Below are positions 10,386-20,984 of a stretch of DNA of 64,000 nt, piece by piece (within the stretch, counting starts at the first letter, position 1; every line of letters starts with the position of its first letter). The position numbers and the translations under genes were made by a program. The notes below the pieces were generated by a model. The model was given only the letters and a program-made list of their open reading frames with translations. It had not been told where the DNA came from and ran no database searches. This DNA is from Paramoeba atlantica (taxonomy: Eukaryota > Discosea). The stretch lies in NCBI GenBank assembly GCA_977017575.1, contig CDRNVI010000009.1, positions 62,001-126,000 on the forward strand, read 5' to 3'.

Positions 10386-11148
10386 CTGCACCCCCCCCCT
10401 AGTTATCTGTCGCTACTTTTCGAGAAAAGGTGACAGATAACTAGGGGGGGTAGGGGTGCGACAGATAACTAGGGGGGTCAAAGTGCGTCAGATAACTAGG
10501 GGGGTCCGTCGCCAAAAAAAAGCGAGGGAACGAAATGTTACTGAAACGGTATTTTTATTGCCTAGGAAGATTCCTTTCTACCCCAATAGGGCACTACAAG
10601 CTGAAGGCATGCGCCTACGGGTTAAAATAAGCCCAAAGAGTAATTCACACACATTTTACTGGGTTAAAATACTAATTACGTTTCATATATGGGCTAAAGT
10701 AGAACATCGGGAGCTATCGGACTCCAATTTTCACAAAGGTCACGACGGAAAGAATCATTCTTTAAGAATGTCAATATCACGGTTTTCAAATAAGGTGCGA
10801 TACATATTATTTACCACGTGAATTGCACAACTGTTTTCACCAGAACCTTGCTGCGGACAACACATTGGCACTATTAAATACGGCGAAGAGTCCATTTTCA
10901 AATGTTCACATAGACGATCTTTAAATTGAAAGAAGGGAATGATAAAGGGGATGATGGACGGGATAACGAGCTCCGACTCTTGTTTTCCAATTTTAACCAT
11001 AGAACTCCACGCAAAACCATTAACCTAAAAGCAGAACAGAAAAAAATTGAAGTTTCGCTTCTAATTTTATAATTTTTTCATTTAGTTTAGAAAGGCGACA
11101 GATAACTAGGGGGGGCGGGGGGGGTGACAGATAACTAGGGGGGTACAG
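10386..11148. mobile_element. TA-flanked element (family G) with tandemly repeated end motif
   Basis: The left end CTGCACC-(C run)-TAGTTATCTGTC and the right end GACAGATAACTAGG-(G run)-TACAG are inverted, with TA on both sides (10384-10385 and 11149-11150). The end motif GACAGATAACTAGG is repeated about every 27 bp: three forward copies at 10431-10500 and two at 11095-11143, plus one inverted copy at the left end. The interior holds a peptidase-like fragment. Confidence 0.72.
10755..11000 (-). pseudogene. Possible Ulp1/C48-type cysteine peptidase fragment
   Basis: The 81-codon frame ends with VPMCCPQQGSGENSCAIHVV and then NNMYRTLF. A glutamine-glutamine segment followed six residues later by cysteine resembles the oxyanion glutamine and catalytic cysteine of Ulp1/SENP-like peptidases, which many eukaryotic DNA transposons carry. 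The catalytic histidine/aspartate part is not visible and the protein is far too short. The call is a weak family resemblance. Confidence 0.28.
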
Positions 11149-11179
11149 TATTTGACTATCTGTCGACAAAAGATTAGAA

Positions 11180-12060
11180 TGAAGAATGGAGCAAATTGCC
11201 GTAGACGACTTTCAAGACTCACACCTTTCTTTTCCGCCAAGCAAAAGCTGCCGTACAAGTTTCGCTATTGGATCAAGTTGTCTCAACGTGTCGATTCTGA
11301 AGCGGCAGCGTCGCAGTGTGAAGACAATAAAAATACAGTCTATAAGTGGAAGAAAGAACTAGTGGGATGGATAAAGGCTGTGAAATATAGAAACGAAAAC
11401 ACCAAATTTTCACACTGTGCTATAGATGAAACCTACTTCTTTAAACGAAAATACTACCGTGGACGCAGGGCCCGGGGAAAATCATTTTGGATGGTTACTG
11501 TGACAGGCATTGAACGAGATGGAAAATGTTCCTCCACAATTTGGACAAGAGTAAAAACCAGAGACAAGGCAACACTGGAGAACATACAAGTTCTCCATTT
11601 GCCAAACATACAATCGACAGCATACGAACTCTTGTGTTAACAGACCAATTTACGAGCTATAGAGATTTAAAACGCACTAGAAACCACAAAACGGTGAATC
11701 ATAGTAGAAAGGTGAAGTTTCGTTTCGTAACGGAGGACTGTGTTCACACGAACAACGCTGAATCATGTCACTCCGCTATAAAACGTATGGTTCTGAAACA
11801 GGGAAGAATGTCCATGCTACCTAAGGAAGCAGATAAAATAATATCGCTGTATACGCTACTGTTTAAGAAAAGAACCTAGCAACAGCGTTTCCAAGCAAAT
11901 TCGTCTGCTATGAAGAGTGTAAGAGACATCGAAAACATTGAATTGACATCAGAAAGTGGTGACAGCGACAGCGAAAGCGAAGACCAAATGGCGGTGGAAG
12001 CTAACGGGGAGGGGGATCTGGGCGGGGCGAGGGTGGTTGCGCGGGAGCGAGTGTTTTCTT
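11180..12060 (+). pseudogene. Merlin/IS1595-type transposase, decayed (copy 1)
   Basis: From the ATG at 11180 the frame contains IDETYFFKRKYYRGRRARGK, the first catalytic Asp region of Merlin (IS1016/IS1595) transposases. A frame change at about 11575-11600 leads to LTDQFTSYRDLKRTRNHKTV (second Asp) and then DCVHTNNAESCHSAIKRMV, the H-T-N-x-x-E motif with the catalytic Glu. A TAG at 11877-11879 is followed by an open acidic tail (SGDSDSESEDQM). At least two breaks make it non-functional as it stands. The N-terminal zinc ribbon is absent. Confidence 0.78.
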
Positions 12061-12168
12061 AAAAACGTGTTCTTAAATATTATTACCTTAAATGGGTTGC
12101 CCGAGCTGCTCCGATTTTTCATGCACTGATAAGTCACTTATCAGGACCACTTAAAGTGGTCCTATACT

Positions 12169-12393
12169 TTGCTTTGTATGGCAACGCAAGACAGCATCAT
12201 ATTCCGGATAAAAAATCATGCTCTTATGTATGAGGCCGTTACTTGTTCGAAAGGTCATGAGCCACGGGTATGTACTCTTAAGGAAGAGCGTTGGCTATGC
12301 TCCGATAAAGAGTGCCGCGGTAAAACATATTTTTTGGAACCTCTACTGACGGCCGCACATAGGAGCACCGCAAACCAGGTTTTTAAAGTCTAA
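12169..12393 (+). pseudogene. Merlin-type N-terminal zinc-ribbon fragment
   Basis: VTCSKGHEPRVCTLKEERWL continues into CSDKECRGKT, a C-x3-H ... W-x-C-x4-C arrangement. A similar block (VCCKRNH ... EKWKCTKSCK) precedes the Merlin transposase at 61323, which supports this being the N-terminal part of a Merlin gene whose body is lost. It lies after, not before, copy 1, so it belongs to a separate or rearranged copy. Confidence 0.4.
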
Positions 12394-12599
12394 TACGGTA
12401 TCACTTCTGTAGCCGGATACAGATCTCAACGGAGAACGGACTTGGGGCAAAAGCGATCATTCGGCTGACAAACAACCCTTTGAGTCGTGCTCTCGAACAA
12501 TGAAAATCTAAAAAATGAAAGAGAAAAATGAAAATTGAAACTTTTTCCAATTCCTTTCCAAAACATTTCAAAAAATTCCGCATTAAAAGGGGGATCACA

Positions 12600-13247
12600 G
12601 TACTACAGTATATCCACAGCCGTATTCACTGGGGATTATCTTCGGATTTAAGCGGAAATTAATGATTAATTGGCTTTTACACACTTCTTTATGCGCAGAG
12701 AATATCAACATGTATGTATCAACATGTAGATATGCAGATAGTACTGTGACACCCCCTTAATATGCACAAATTTCGGTGAAAGGGAACCTTTTTCAACGCC
12801 AAAAAAACTTAATTTTTTTCACGGTGGTTGCGCAGACAAAATTTCAGTATTTTCCATATGATTAAGCATCATATTTTTGCTACTTACACGACTCCGCTCT
12901 ATCATGTTTCCTTGCACAGGCTGTAAAATGTATGACCGCAACACTTTTTGTAGTTAGGAACCTTGGATGACGTGATGATAGAAGCCTGTACCGTACGATG
13001 TGAATTAAGTTCTTGTAATCCGTTACACTATTTTCCCCACTTCTCCCACCAATAAGCGATGCCATACGCAATTAACAGTTCAACAAAAATGGAACGTGTG
13101 CCATTCTATCACAACGAATCAATCGTATATGAGCATTTTTTCCCTTACTTTCTTCAAAATTTGCATCCCCCTATTTAATTGCCCTTTTTCACGAAAGCGG
13201 TGACGATTAAGTAGGAGGGGGTACAGTAAATATTTTAATATTTAATA
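12600..13247. other. Non-coding stretch
   Basis: AT-rich. TACTGTGACACCCCCTTAAT at about 12743 and the GTAGGAGGGGGTACAGTA end near 13211 look like ends of small C-tract elements; no gene is visible. Confidence 0.45.
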
Positions 13248-13582
13248 CTCCCCCTGTCATTAATAATGATAATGATAATCCTCAAGAATGTTAAATTTTT
13301 TGAGATTATTATTATCATTATCATTATTAATGGCTGGGGGAATACATCGTTTTCGACAAAAAAACACGATTTTCAGGCCAAAACTGCGAAATTTTAACCC
13401 GAATTTGGGCAGCTTTTGACACCTTACCAATAGTTTTTTAGTTCAAAAAACGTTTTTTAAGACACAAAATTTTTTGTAAGAAAATCCTGCGTGCATGAAA
13501 ATAAGTTGATAATTTTTTAAGAGTCTTCACCACATAGAATAATAATTTTTTTTAAGATTATCAGTATTAATGACAGGGGGAG
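13248..13582. mobile_element. TA-flanked MITE with ATAATGATAATG arms, 335 bp
   Basis: The ends CTCCCCCTGTCATTAATA and the reverse complement TATTAATGACAGGGGGAG are inverted and flanked by TA (13246-13247 and 13583-13584). A second, internal palindrome of ATTAATAATGATAATG against CATTATCATTATTAAT (13259-13332) follows the left end and ends in its own GGGGG. Confidence 0.75.
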
Positions 13583-13737
13583 TATGTGAGGGGCTGCGGG
13601 TACTTCGACCGAGACCGCACCGAGACCGCGGTTTCTATTTAGTATTTTCGGTGGGGAGAGATAGAAAAACAGGCAAAAGTTTACATTTTTTTTATTTTTG
13701 TGTGGAATTTCCAATTCGGTGTACGCTTCTAGCTCTA

Positions 13738-14474
13738 CACTAGTAATCAGCTATAAGCCCCCCCCTCGAATTTTGAAAAACAGGTCTGCTTTTTACCATC
13801 TTTTTTTATTTGAACATGTAGAGAATTTTACATAGATGCGTTTCCCGCCTTTTAAACTGGTTTTTTTCGACTCATTAGGATTGAATTCTTTTTAGAAAAA
13901 AATGATCGGAAGAAATGTTTTTTTTTACAAAAATGTTCCATTTTTTGATATATTTACCAGGTAAAACCCCATAAATGCAATCACTGCAGGAAAAGAAGCT
14001 TACACAAAGACAAGCTTAATATCCAGTATTCCACTCCCTGCTCTCCAGAACCTTGTTCATACGTTTTAAGTACTCTGAACGCCTTTTTTTCCATCGTACA
14101 TTTTTACCCTTTTTCGTACGGTATTTTTATCAACTTTATATGTTTGGAGATGAAAGTGGTGGAGGCACCGCATTTTTGCGGCACGCGCATTGCAAGCGTC
14201 GTACGCTCCGAGTTGAGGTAACTTGACCTGTGGTTCCTCACCATGTGCACAAAAAGGGTAGTGTCAATGAGAAAAAAAGGGAAAATTTTACTGTACATTG
14301 GAAAATCTCATTTTTGACCAGTATTTTGAGTGCCAAAAGCGTATACTAAGTTTCTAAAAACCAAGACCGGCAAAGATAGGCTAGGGATCGAGATCTCTCG
14401 TTTACCGCTGGAATTAGGTCAAACGGACGCGTGACCTGAAAATAAAGGGGGGGACTTATAGCTGGATGATAGTG
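13738..14474. mobile_element. Mariner-type non-autonomous element (family D), copy 1
   Basis: Ends CACTAGTAATCAGCTATAAG-C-run and its inverted partner ending ATAGCTGGATGATAGTG, flanked by TA (13736-13737 and 14475-14476). It carries an antisense remnant of the same helix-turn-helix and C-terminal segments as copy 2 at 15408, in the opposite orientation to that copy. Confidence 0.8.
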
Positions 14475-14993
14475 TATTTTCCTTTGTTTCCTTCTCTGAA
14501 TCATTTTCATCCTTTACTTCCTTGGAGAGGCAACCGCCGACCCTGAAGCGTACCTTCAAGAAGACCCTCTCTTTTCCCCCCCATCGCCAAGGTGAAGTGG
14601 GCGACTTTGTGGACAGCGTGTGGCGCTCTGTTTCCGGGAAGCGGTCTCGCGTTTGCCAGCAGTGGCGTCAGCGCCAGCGGACCGCTTCTCGACAAAGTGA
14701 ATCAAGCAGCGGGGCTGAAGCCTCACCACCACCCCCAGAATACAATCCTCCCTCGTATTCGGTGGCCAGCCCGATCGCTACTTCGAATCGTTCGGTTCGT
14801 TTCCCGGCCTTGTAGGTGTGCTCCACATGAGACTGTAGAAAGTACGAAGGTAGGACGGCAGAAAGTAATACGGCAAGTTAGAAGGCAAGGTAAGGTAAAG
14901 CATTTTCTTTCTCACTACTGTTCTGTTCAATTTTCCCTAATTTCTAGCTCATTCCACTAATTGCTATTTCATTAAATCATTTCCGCCCAAATA
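14475..14993. other. GC-richer non-coding stretch
   Basis: Overlapping forward and reverse frames (14507-14960) are open, but none resembles a known protein and their composition does not match the host genes. I see no convincing gene. Confidence 0.4.
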
Positions 14994-15360
14994 CACCTCT
15001 TAAAGGATAACAGTCCCCCTCCTTCATTTTTGCGTCATGCGAGCTTTTGACCTAATTCCTTCGGCAATCGATAGATCTCGAAATTTGTCGTACGTTTGCC
15101 GAAGGAATCAGCGTAAAAAAATTGAAAATGTATAAATTAGCAGATAGGTTTGTAAAGAAGTTGCCTGCGGTCATTCCAACAAAAATGCCGTTTCATGAAC
15201 TGGAGACCTTGACGGCACGCTTGATATACACCCCTTAAAGGATAACAGTCCCCCCCTTTCATTTTTGCGTCATGCGAGCTTTTGACCTAATTCCTTCGGC
15301 ATTCGATGGATCTTGAAATTTGTCGCACGTTTGCCGAAGGAATCAGCGTAGAAAAACTCA
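14994..15360. repeat. Two direct copies of a family C element end
   Basis: CACCTCTTAAAGGATAACAG (14994) and CACCCCTTAAAGGATAACAG (15229) each follow a TA. They lead into the same roughly 130-bp sequence containing TTTTGACCTAATTCCTTCGG and GCCGAAGGAATCAGCG. No right ends are visible nearby, so these are stacked, truncated insertions or a tandem duplication of one end. Confidence 0.65.
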
Positions 15361-15407
15361 AGAGAAAAAAATGAGATTAAAAATCAGGGGTCTCAAAATA
15401 TATTATA

Positions 15408-16161
15408 CACTATCGTTCAGCTATAAGTCCACCCCCATTATTTTTGGGTCGCGCGTCCGTTTGACCTAATTCCAGCGGCAAACGAGAGATCTCGATCCCT
15501 AGCCTATCTTTGCCGGTCTTCGTTTTTTGTAAGAACTTAATATACGCTTTTGGCACTCAAAATACTGGTCAAAAATGAGATTTTCCAATGTACAGTCAAA
15601 ATTTCCCTTTTTTTCTCATTGACACTACCCGTTTTACACCCATGGTGAGGAACCACAGGTCGAGTTACCTCAACTCGGAGCGTACGACGCTCGCAATGCG
15701 CATTTCGTTTGTTATTGAACGAAAATGCGGTGCTCCCACCACTTCCATCTCTAAAAAATATAAAGTTGATAAAAATACCGTACAAAGATGGGTAAAAATG
15801 TACAATGAGAAAAAAATGTGTTCAGAGTACTTAAAGCGTATGAACAAGGTGTTGGAGAGCGGGGGTTGGAATATTGGGTGTTAAGCTTGTCTTTGCGTAA
15901 TCTTCTTTTCCTGCAGTGATTGCATTTATGGTGTTTTACCTGGTAAATATATCAAAAAATGGAACATTTATGTAAAAAAATCATTTGTTCGGCTCATGTT
16001 TTTCAATACATAATTCGATCTTAATGAGTCGAGAAAAACCAGTTTAAACGTCGGGAAACGCACCTATGTAAAATTCTCTACACGTTCAAAAAAAGATGAT
16101 AAAAAACAGACCTGTTTTTCAAAATTCGAGGGGGGGGAGGACTTATAGCTGATTGTTAGTG
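15408..16161. mobile_element. Mariner-type non-autonomous element (family D), copy 2
   Basis: Ends CACTATCGTTCAGCTATAAG and the inverted GACTTATAGCTGATTGTTAGTG-type end, flanked by TA (15406-15407 and 16162-16163). It is an inverted relative of copy 1 at 13738. It contains a short transposase remnant. Confidence 0.8.
15588..15884 (+). pseudogene. Internally deleted mariner-like transposase
   Basis: The 98-codon frame joins a helix-turn-helix start (LNSERTTLAMRISFVIERKC, then SISKKYKVDKNTVQRWV) directly to a C-terminal-looking KKMCSEYLKRMNKVLESGG. The DDE core between them is gone. A YLKRM segment also ends the DD29E-type fragment near 30190, suggesting the same transposase lineage. Confidence 0.55.
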
Positions 16162-16210
16162 TATATATATATTTATAGTATTTGAAAAAAAATTATAGTA
16201 CTATATAGTA

Positions 16211-16332
16211 CTATCCGTAAATAACTCGGTGTACTGTGTATAAGTAATGTAGTAAATAGAGCAACTTGGTTTTATTTTCCTATTGTAGATCTTTGTTCTA
16301 CTATGCACAGTACACCGAGTTATTTACGAAAG
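16211..16332. repeat. Inverted repeat overlapping the Tc1 transposase start codon
   Basis: CGTAAATAACTCGGTGTACT (from 16212) is the reverse complement of AGTACACCGAGTTATTTACG (16310-16329), so a stem would contain codons 3-9 of the transposase. The loop is about 70 nt. Confidence 0.7.
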
Positions 16333-17319
16333 ATTGCTATTGAAAAACTTGAAAACGGATTTTCACTTCGTAGAGTGGCCGCCGATTTAAACTTAAGCGC
16401 AGGAAATGTCAGCCGCATTAAAAATAAATATCTTCCATCGCTATCTAGACAACCAACCGGTCGCCCACGTAAGCTGAGTGATACTTGCCGTAGGCGCGTC
16501 CGCCGTCTCATCACTAGCGGCGCCGCAAAAGACGCAGTTGCCGCCAGCAAAAGGTTGAGAGACGAAGGTATTGCGGATGTTTGCCCGGAAACCATTCGGG
16601 TTTCCTTTCGTCAGCGTGGTATGAAGGGAAAGAAGAGGGTCAAGAAGCCCTACCTTACGAAACGTCACAAGGCTCTACGTCTTGCTTTTGCAAGAAAGTA
16701 CGAGCATTGGACGCACGCCGACTGGGGCCGTGTACTTTTCACGGATGAAACGAAGATCTGCCGTTTCGAGTCGAATGGTAGCCGGTGGGTTTGGGTAGAC
16801 TTTGGGGAGGAGCTGTCTGAGCGAAACACACAAGGTATGCTCAAGTATGGTGGCGGCTCCATCATGATATGGGGTTGCATGATGGAGCACGGTGTGGGAA
16901 CCATTGAGCTGGTTCACGGGAATATGAACGCCGAGCGGTACGTTCAAATACTGCAACAAAATTTGCCCCCTTCCCTACAAAAGCTGAGTGTCACGAAGGA
17001 TCGGATCGTCTTCCAACAGGATAACGATCCGAAGCACACGAGTAAGAAGGCTCGCGATTTTTTAAATTCGCAGGAGCTGTGTGTGCTTGACTGGCCCCCT
17101 CAGTCTCCCGACTTAAACCCCATAGAAAACCTATGGGTTGAACTGAAAAAGGCAACGGCAGATTACCCCGACCTACCCGCAGGAATGATCGAGTTATGGG
17201 AACGGGCCCAAAAAGCATGGGCGAAAGTTCCTCCAAGTGCATGCCTCCCTCTTGTCTAAAGCATGCCCCGTCGTTTGAGGGCAGTCATCAGGGCGAAGAG
17301 AGGACTTACTAAGTATTAA
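16303..17319 (+). CDS. Tc1-type (DD34E) transposase with one late in-frame stop
   Basis: Cut-and-paste transposase. An N-terminal helix-turn-helix (SLRRVAADLNLSAGNVSRIK) is followed by the GRPR-like motif TGRPRK. The catalytic residues are D148 in LFTDET, D240 in QQDNDPKH and E275 in LNPIENLW, with 34 residues between the last two, the Tc1 signature. A TAA at 17257-17259 ends a 318-residue product, but the same frame goes on as SMPRRLRAVIRAKRGLTKY to 17319, which is the normal Tc1 C-terminus. Thus one nonsense change removes about 20 residues. All catalytic residues are kept, so this is a young copy. No clear terminal repeats were located around it. Confidence 0.9.
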
Positions 17320-18273
17320 GTCTAAACCATTTTGGTCCATTAAGGGTGAAGCAATAGAACGTTTTCCTATAAAAAAACATGTTCGAAAAAAAGTCAAAAA
17401 AGTGTTCATATGTTGGACTGACATTATATCTTTCATAGTTTTTTGTAGTAAGATCGTTGATGAACTCAAAGTACGTGGGGATATAAGCACTACCCCAGCC
17501 TACACTACTACCATATACTACAGCATTATCCTCTGATTCTCTTTGGTAAAAAATAACATCATTAAAAAATGTCGAAACATTTGAACACTTTTTTGAGTTA
17601 CTGTATATAGTATTATAAATCTATAAAAATCTATAACAGGAAAAAGTGCTCAAAAACGTTTTGATGTTCTCTTTTTGCACGAATGGCACCAAGTACAAAG
17701 TGAGTTTATGGCAGGCTCAGTCAAATTTCTTATGTTTCGCGGCAGAAAACATATTTTTCAGCTTTTTTGATTGTGCTTCTTCCGCCAAAGGAAGAAAAGA
17801 AGTTACAAGGACTCTTTTTTGAGGGAAAAAATCATCCAAACCCGCAGAAAATCCTTCAAAAAATTATAGATTTTTATATATAGTATTTGAAAAATTATAA
17901 TACTATATAGTACTAAATTATAGATTTTGTAGATTTTGTAGATTTTCAGACCCCTGTTAAAAATACCGGTCAAAAATCGTCATTTTGGCGAAACACCATA
18001 CTTTTTCCCAAAAAAATAAGTTTATGTCACTATGGACCCATTACTTATGATATGCGTGTAAAAATTGTTGTGGAGTACAATAAGAGGGCTGAAACCACCT
18101 GGGTTTGCCTGGGTTTGCTAATTTTCTATATTGTATTAGGCAACTCAGTTTCTTCCTTGGCGAAAGGCACAGTATATTTTTTAATGCTCTTTAATAGTAG
18201 CTTCTTTAAAGTAACTTATTTTTCTTAGATTTTGTACTTATCCTGAACATACCACGATAGAATAATATAAAAA
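17320..18273. other. AT-rich non-coding stretch
   Basis: Contains a TATAGTATTTGAAAAATTAT block at 17877 that repeats in direct orientation the block at 16172, so the Tc1 gene lies between two direct repeats. Otherwise no gene is seen. Confidence 0.45.
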
Positions 18274-19163
18274 ATGCTTCACTACGATCTTCCGCCTGAC
18301 GACGATGAGTTTATCGTGAATGAGTTTTCCTCTCCGGATTCCGAGAAATATGCCTCCCTCAGAAAATGGGTGGTGTTTACGTTGCGAGAAACGTTTCGCA
18401 TCCCTCTTGTCCGGACGGAAAGCACAATGCAATGGCTCCGCATGAGCAAGGCAGAGAAAGATGCCATGAAATACGCTCCAGAGCGTTTGCCACCCCCAGA
18501 GCTCATGTACCGCATGGAAGATAACATTGTCTCTCTGTGCGTCAAGTGGGTGACAGATAGGCTTCGCCTGATTTCTGATGCTGAGAGTAACGCTTCAGAA
18601 ACACTATGCAACGTTACGATTGACGGCGACATTCTGATTCATGGGTTAGTAATCCTCACTAAAGCCCGTACAACGGGACTGCTCTACTTCAAGGATTCCG
18701 AGCGCTCCGAAATTCACGGCGTTCGAGAGGAGGAGATGCCTGCGTATTGGCGTTGGAAGGTGACCGAGACTTGGTCCTTGGCAATTGAGGATCTACCTGC
18801 GGAAAGCATGGCCACTCACATGGTAGCTTTCTTGAAAGAAAAGTATAAAGGTGTATTCGAGAGCTCGAAGCGCGACCGAGAGCAACTAAGTGAGTGGTGT
18901 ACGACCATGTGGCGAAGCCACAACGTTCAAAGTGGTCAAAAGTACCGTGATCGAAGCAAGAAACTGAAAGAAAAAGTTGAAGTACCCACGACAGTGAGTG
19001 TCTGGCAAAAGCGGGAATTCCAGAATTTTTTCATCGCGTCGATGAATTAGTTATAGCTGATAAGGCCTACAAAAATGTTAGACACTGTCTTTGTCAGGAA
19101 ATCGGGTCCAACATAGATGAAGTCTACGACATGGAATTTCGTAGGATCCGAAACAGAGTCTAC
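18274..19163 (+). pseudogene. Unrecognised ORF, 5' part, split by a hAT insertion
   Basis: 258 codons are open from the ATG at 18274 to a TAG at 19050. A one-base change of frame in the T6 run near 19026 opens a continuation, HRVDELVIADKAYKNVRHC to RRIRNRVY, that reaches the hAT boundary. Joined across the 8-bp target duplication it continues in frame at 28977. The whole would be about 457 residues. I recognise no domain; the first part is acidic (PPDDDEFIVNEF) and the second charged with several cysteines. It is on the plus strand, against the host genes, so it may belong to another mobile element. Confidence 0.6.
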
Positions 19164-19574
19164 ATAGTCTAACTAGTATTTTAGTATATACTATAGTATA
19201 TACTATGAGATACTACTTTTCGAAGGTGTCTATAATCTTATTAAGTGTCTATAGAAATGTAGTTTTTCCCTGTATATGAATGGAAAGATTTGTCTTTATT
19301 GCGACATTTAGGACTGGTACACAAGTATTGCTCAGCCTTTTTGTTTACACCTTATCACTTCCTTTAATCACCTTGTCACTCACTGTTTTAAATGACGCAA
19401 CGTTCAAAGAACTCGGAAAGCGCACCTTCAACCCCCACCCCCGAAAACACAAGAAAGCGACCGTCAGCACGGGAGCATCGCGAGAGAGTAGCCGCAATTA
19501 CGTCACAGTTAAAGGAGACACCTTCCCAAGTAGCGTTAAGTGCGTCCCTCTCTCCGCTTGAAGAGGAGGCGGAT

Positions 19575-20984
19575 TGTCAACACCAACGCACCACTTTTTT
19601 TCCCAAAAAATAATTTTCTTGTCATTTCCAGTGCACCACTTTTTCTTAAAAACTGTATTCTCATTTCCAATGCACCATTAATTATTTAAAGAAGAATTAT
19701 TTTATAATATCCTTCGGATCTACACTACAAATGCGCCGTTATTCAAGACTCAGTCATTACGATCGTAATCGTATTCAATCACTCTTTACATCTGGCGAGA
19801 GTCGGCGAAGCATAGCTCGCATAATTGGCAAAAGTCACAGCACTGTTTGTCGCGAGTTGGCGCGTAATGCAAGAAGGGGTCAGCGCTATGAGGGGACGAG
19901 GGCACAGCGCATTTCGAAAAGACGCCTCTCGTGTAAAAAGGTCAAGCCTCACAAGATACAAGGCCTTTTGGAAGAGGAAGTCAGCTCTCGACTTCAAAAG
20001 AAGCACAGCCCGGAACAGATTGCAAATACGATCCGTAGCTGTCGTACCGCCTCGACTTCTACCATATATCGCCATATTCGTCGCAACGCGTCCTTAGGCG
20101 GCAAGTTGTACACCCATTTGCGGATCCGGCGAAAGAGGCCATACCGTCGTCGCACCAGACCTGATCGCAGCGCGATTCCCAACCGAACGCCACTTGAAAA
20201 TCGACCAGAAATTGTTAATAAGCGTCGGCGCTACGGCGATTGGGAAGCAGACTTGGTCGAGGGTCGAGGACATACCGGATATATTCTTACCCTGTGCGAG
20301 CGTAAGAGTCGCTTCCTTGTTCTTCGCAAGTTGGAATCTAAGCACGCGAAGGGGGTAAGCAAACAAATTGTAGACGGGTTAAAGAATTACAAGGTTCAAA
20401 CAATCACATACGACAACGGAACAGAATTCTGGCACCATGAAGAAGTAAACAAAAAATTAAAATGCAAGTCTTTCTTTTGCGCTCCATATCATTCGTGGGA
20501 GAAAGGGTCTGTGGAACATGCAAACGGTTTGATCCGACAATTCCATCAGAAAACCGAATCTTTTGAGAATTTGAACCAAAGTGAATTAAACAAAACAGCA
20601 TTGGAATTGAACACTCGTCCTCGGAAATTATTAAATTATCGTTCTCCAATGGATTTTGTGAATGAACTGCGTAAGTAAAAGAAGCTAAGTAAGCAAAGGT
20701 ACGTGAGAAAGCTTGTAAAGTTAGTCTGTTAGTGTTGGAAATTTAATGACAATAAATTTAAGCATTTTGTAAAGGTGAAGAAATTCTTGTCTAATAAAGT
20801 TTCTTACTCAGATCTTACACTTGTATTACACTTTCTTTAAATACTCTGGATAAGTTTTTATGTTGAAAGGAAAAAGGAACGATGTTCAACTATGGTGAGG
20901 CGCAGAAAAAAGGAATGACGGTCGACTATGGTGAAAAAAGTGGTGCGCTGGAGTTGACAATGGGGTGGTGCACTGGAGTTGAAC
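19575..20984. mobile_element. IS30-family element, 1410 bp, inserted in the hAT gene
   Basis: Left end TGTCAACACCAACGCACCAC and right end (reverse complement) GTTCAACTCCAGTGCACCAC. Additional copies of CCAGTGCACCACTTTTT lie just inside both ends. An AT dinucleotide (19573-19574 and 20985-20986) is duplicated; IS30 elements make 2-3 bp duplications. Taking out the element and one AT restores the hAT reading frame exactly, which fixes both ends. Confidence 0.82.
19731..20678 (+). CDS. IS30-family transposase, intact
   Basis: A 315-residue DDE transposase. The N-terminal helix-turn-helix (SHYDRNRIQSLFTSGESRRS, then IARIIGKSHSTVCREL) and the second HTH with HSPEQIA match IS30. Catalytic residues are D174 in GDWEADLVEG, D228 in TYDNGTEF and E262 in VEHANGLIRQ; the last two are separated by 33 residues, the DD33E spacing of IS30. 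LNTRPRKLLNYRSP is the usual C-terminal box. The frame is unbroken. IS30 is a bacterial family and is not among the standard eukaryotic DNA-transposon superfamilies I know, yet this copy sits within a eukaryotic hAT gene with its own target duplication. No bacterial genes are around it. Confidence 0.93.
   Translation: MRRYSRLSHYDRNRIQSLFTSGESRRSIARIIGKSHSTVCRELARNARRGQRYEGTRAQRISKRRLSCKKVKPHKIQGLLEEEVSSRLQKKHSPEQIANTIRSCRTASTSTIYRHIRRNASLGGKLYTHLRIRRKRPYRRRTRPDRSAIPNRTPLENRPEIVNKRRRYGDWEADLVEGRGHTGYILTLCERKSRFLVLRKLESKHAKGVSKQIVDGLKNYKVQTITYDNGTEFWHHEEVNKKLKCKSFFCAPYHSWEKGSVEHANGLIRQFHQKTESFENLNQSELNKTALELNTRPRKLLNYRSPMDFVNELRK

Noticed and set aside
14507-14960. Overlapping GC-rich frames as a gene
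   Set aside because: Several frames are open on both strands over the same bases, and none has family resemblance.
19575-20984. Bacterial contamination or assembly chimera as the source of the IS30 gene
   Set aside because: The element has its own ends and a 2-bp duplication, and its removal restores a eukaryotic hAT frame; no other bacterial sequence is adjacent.
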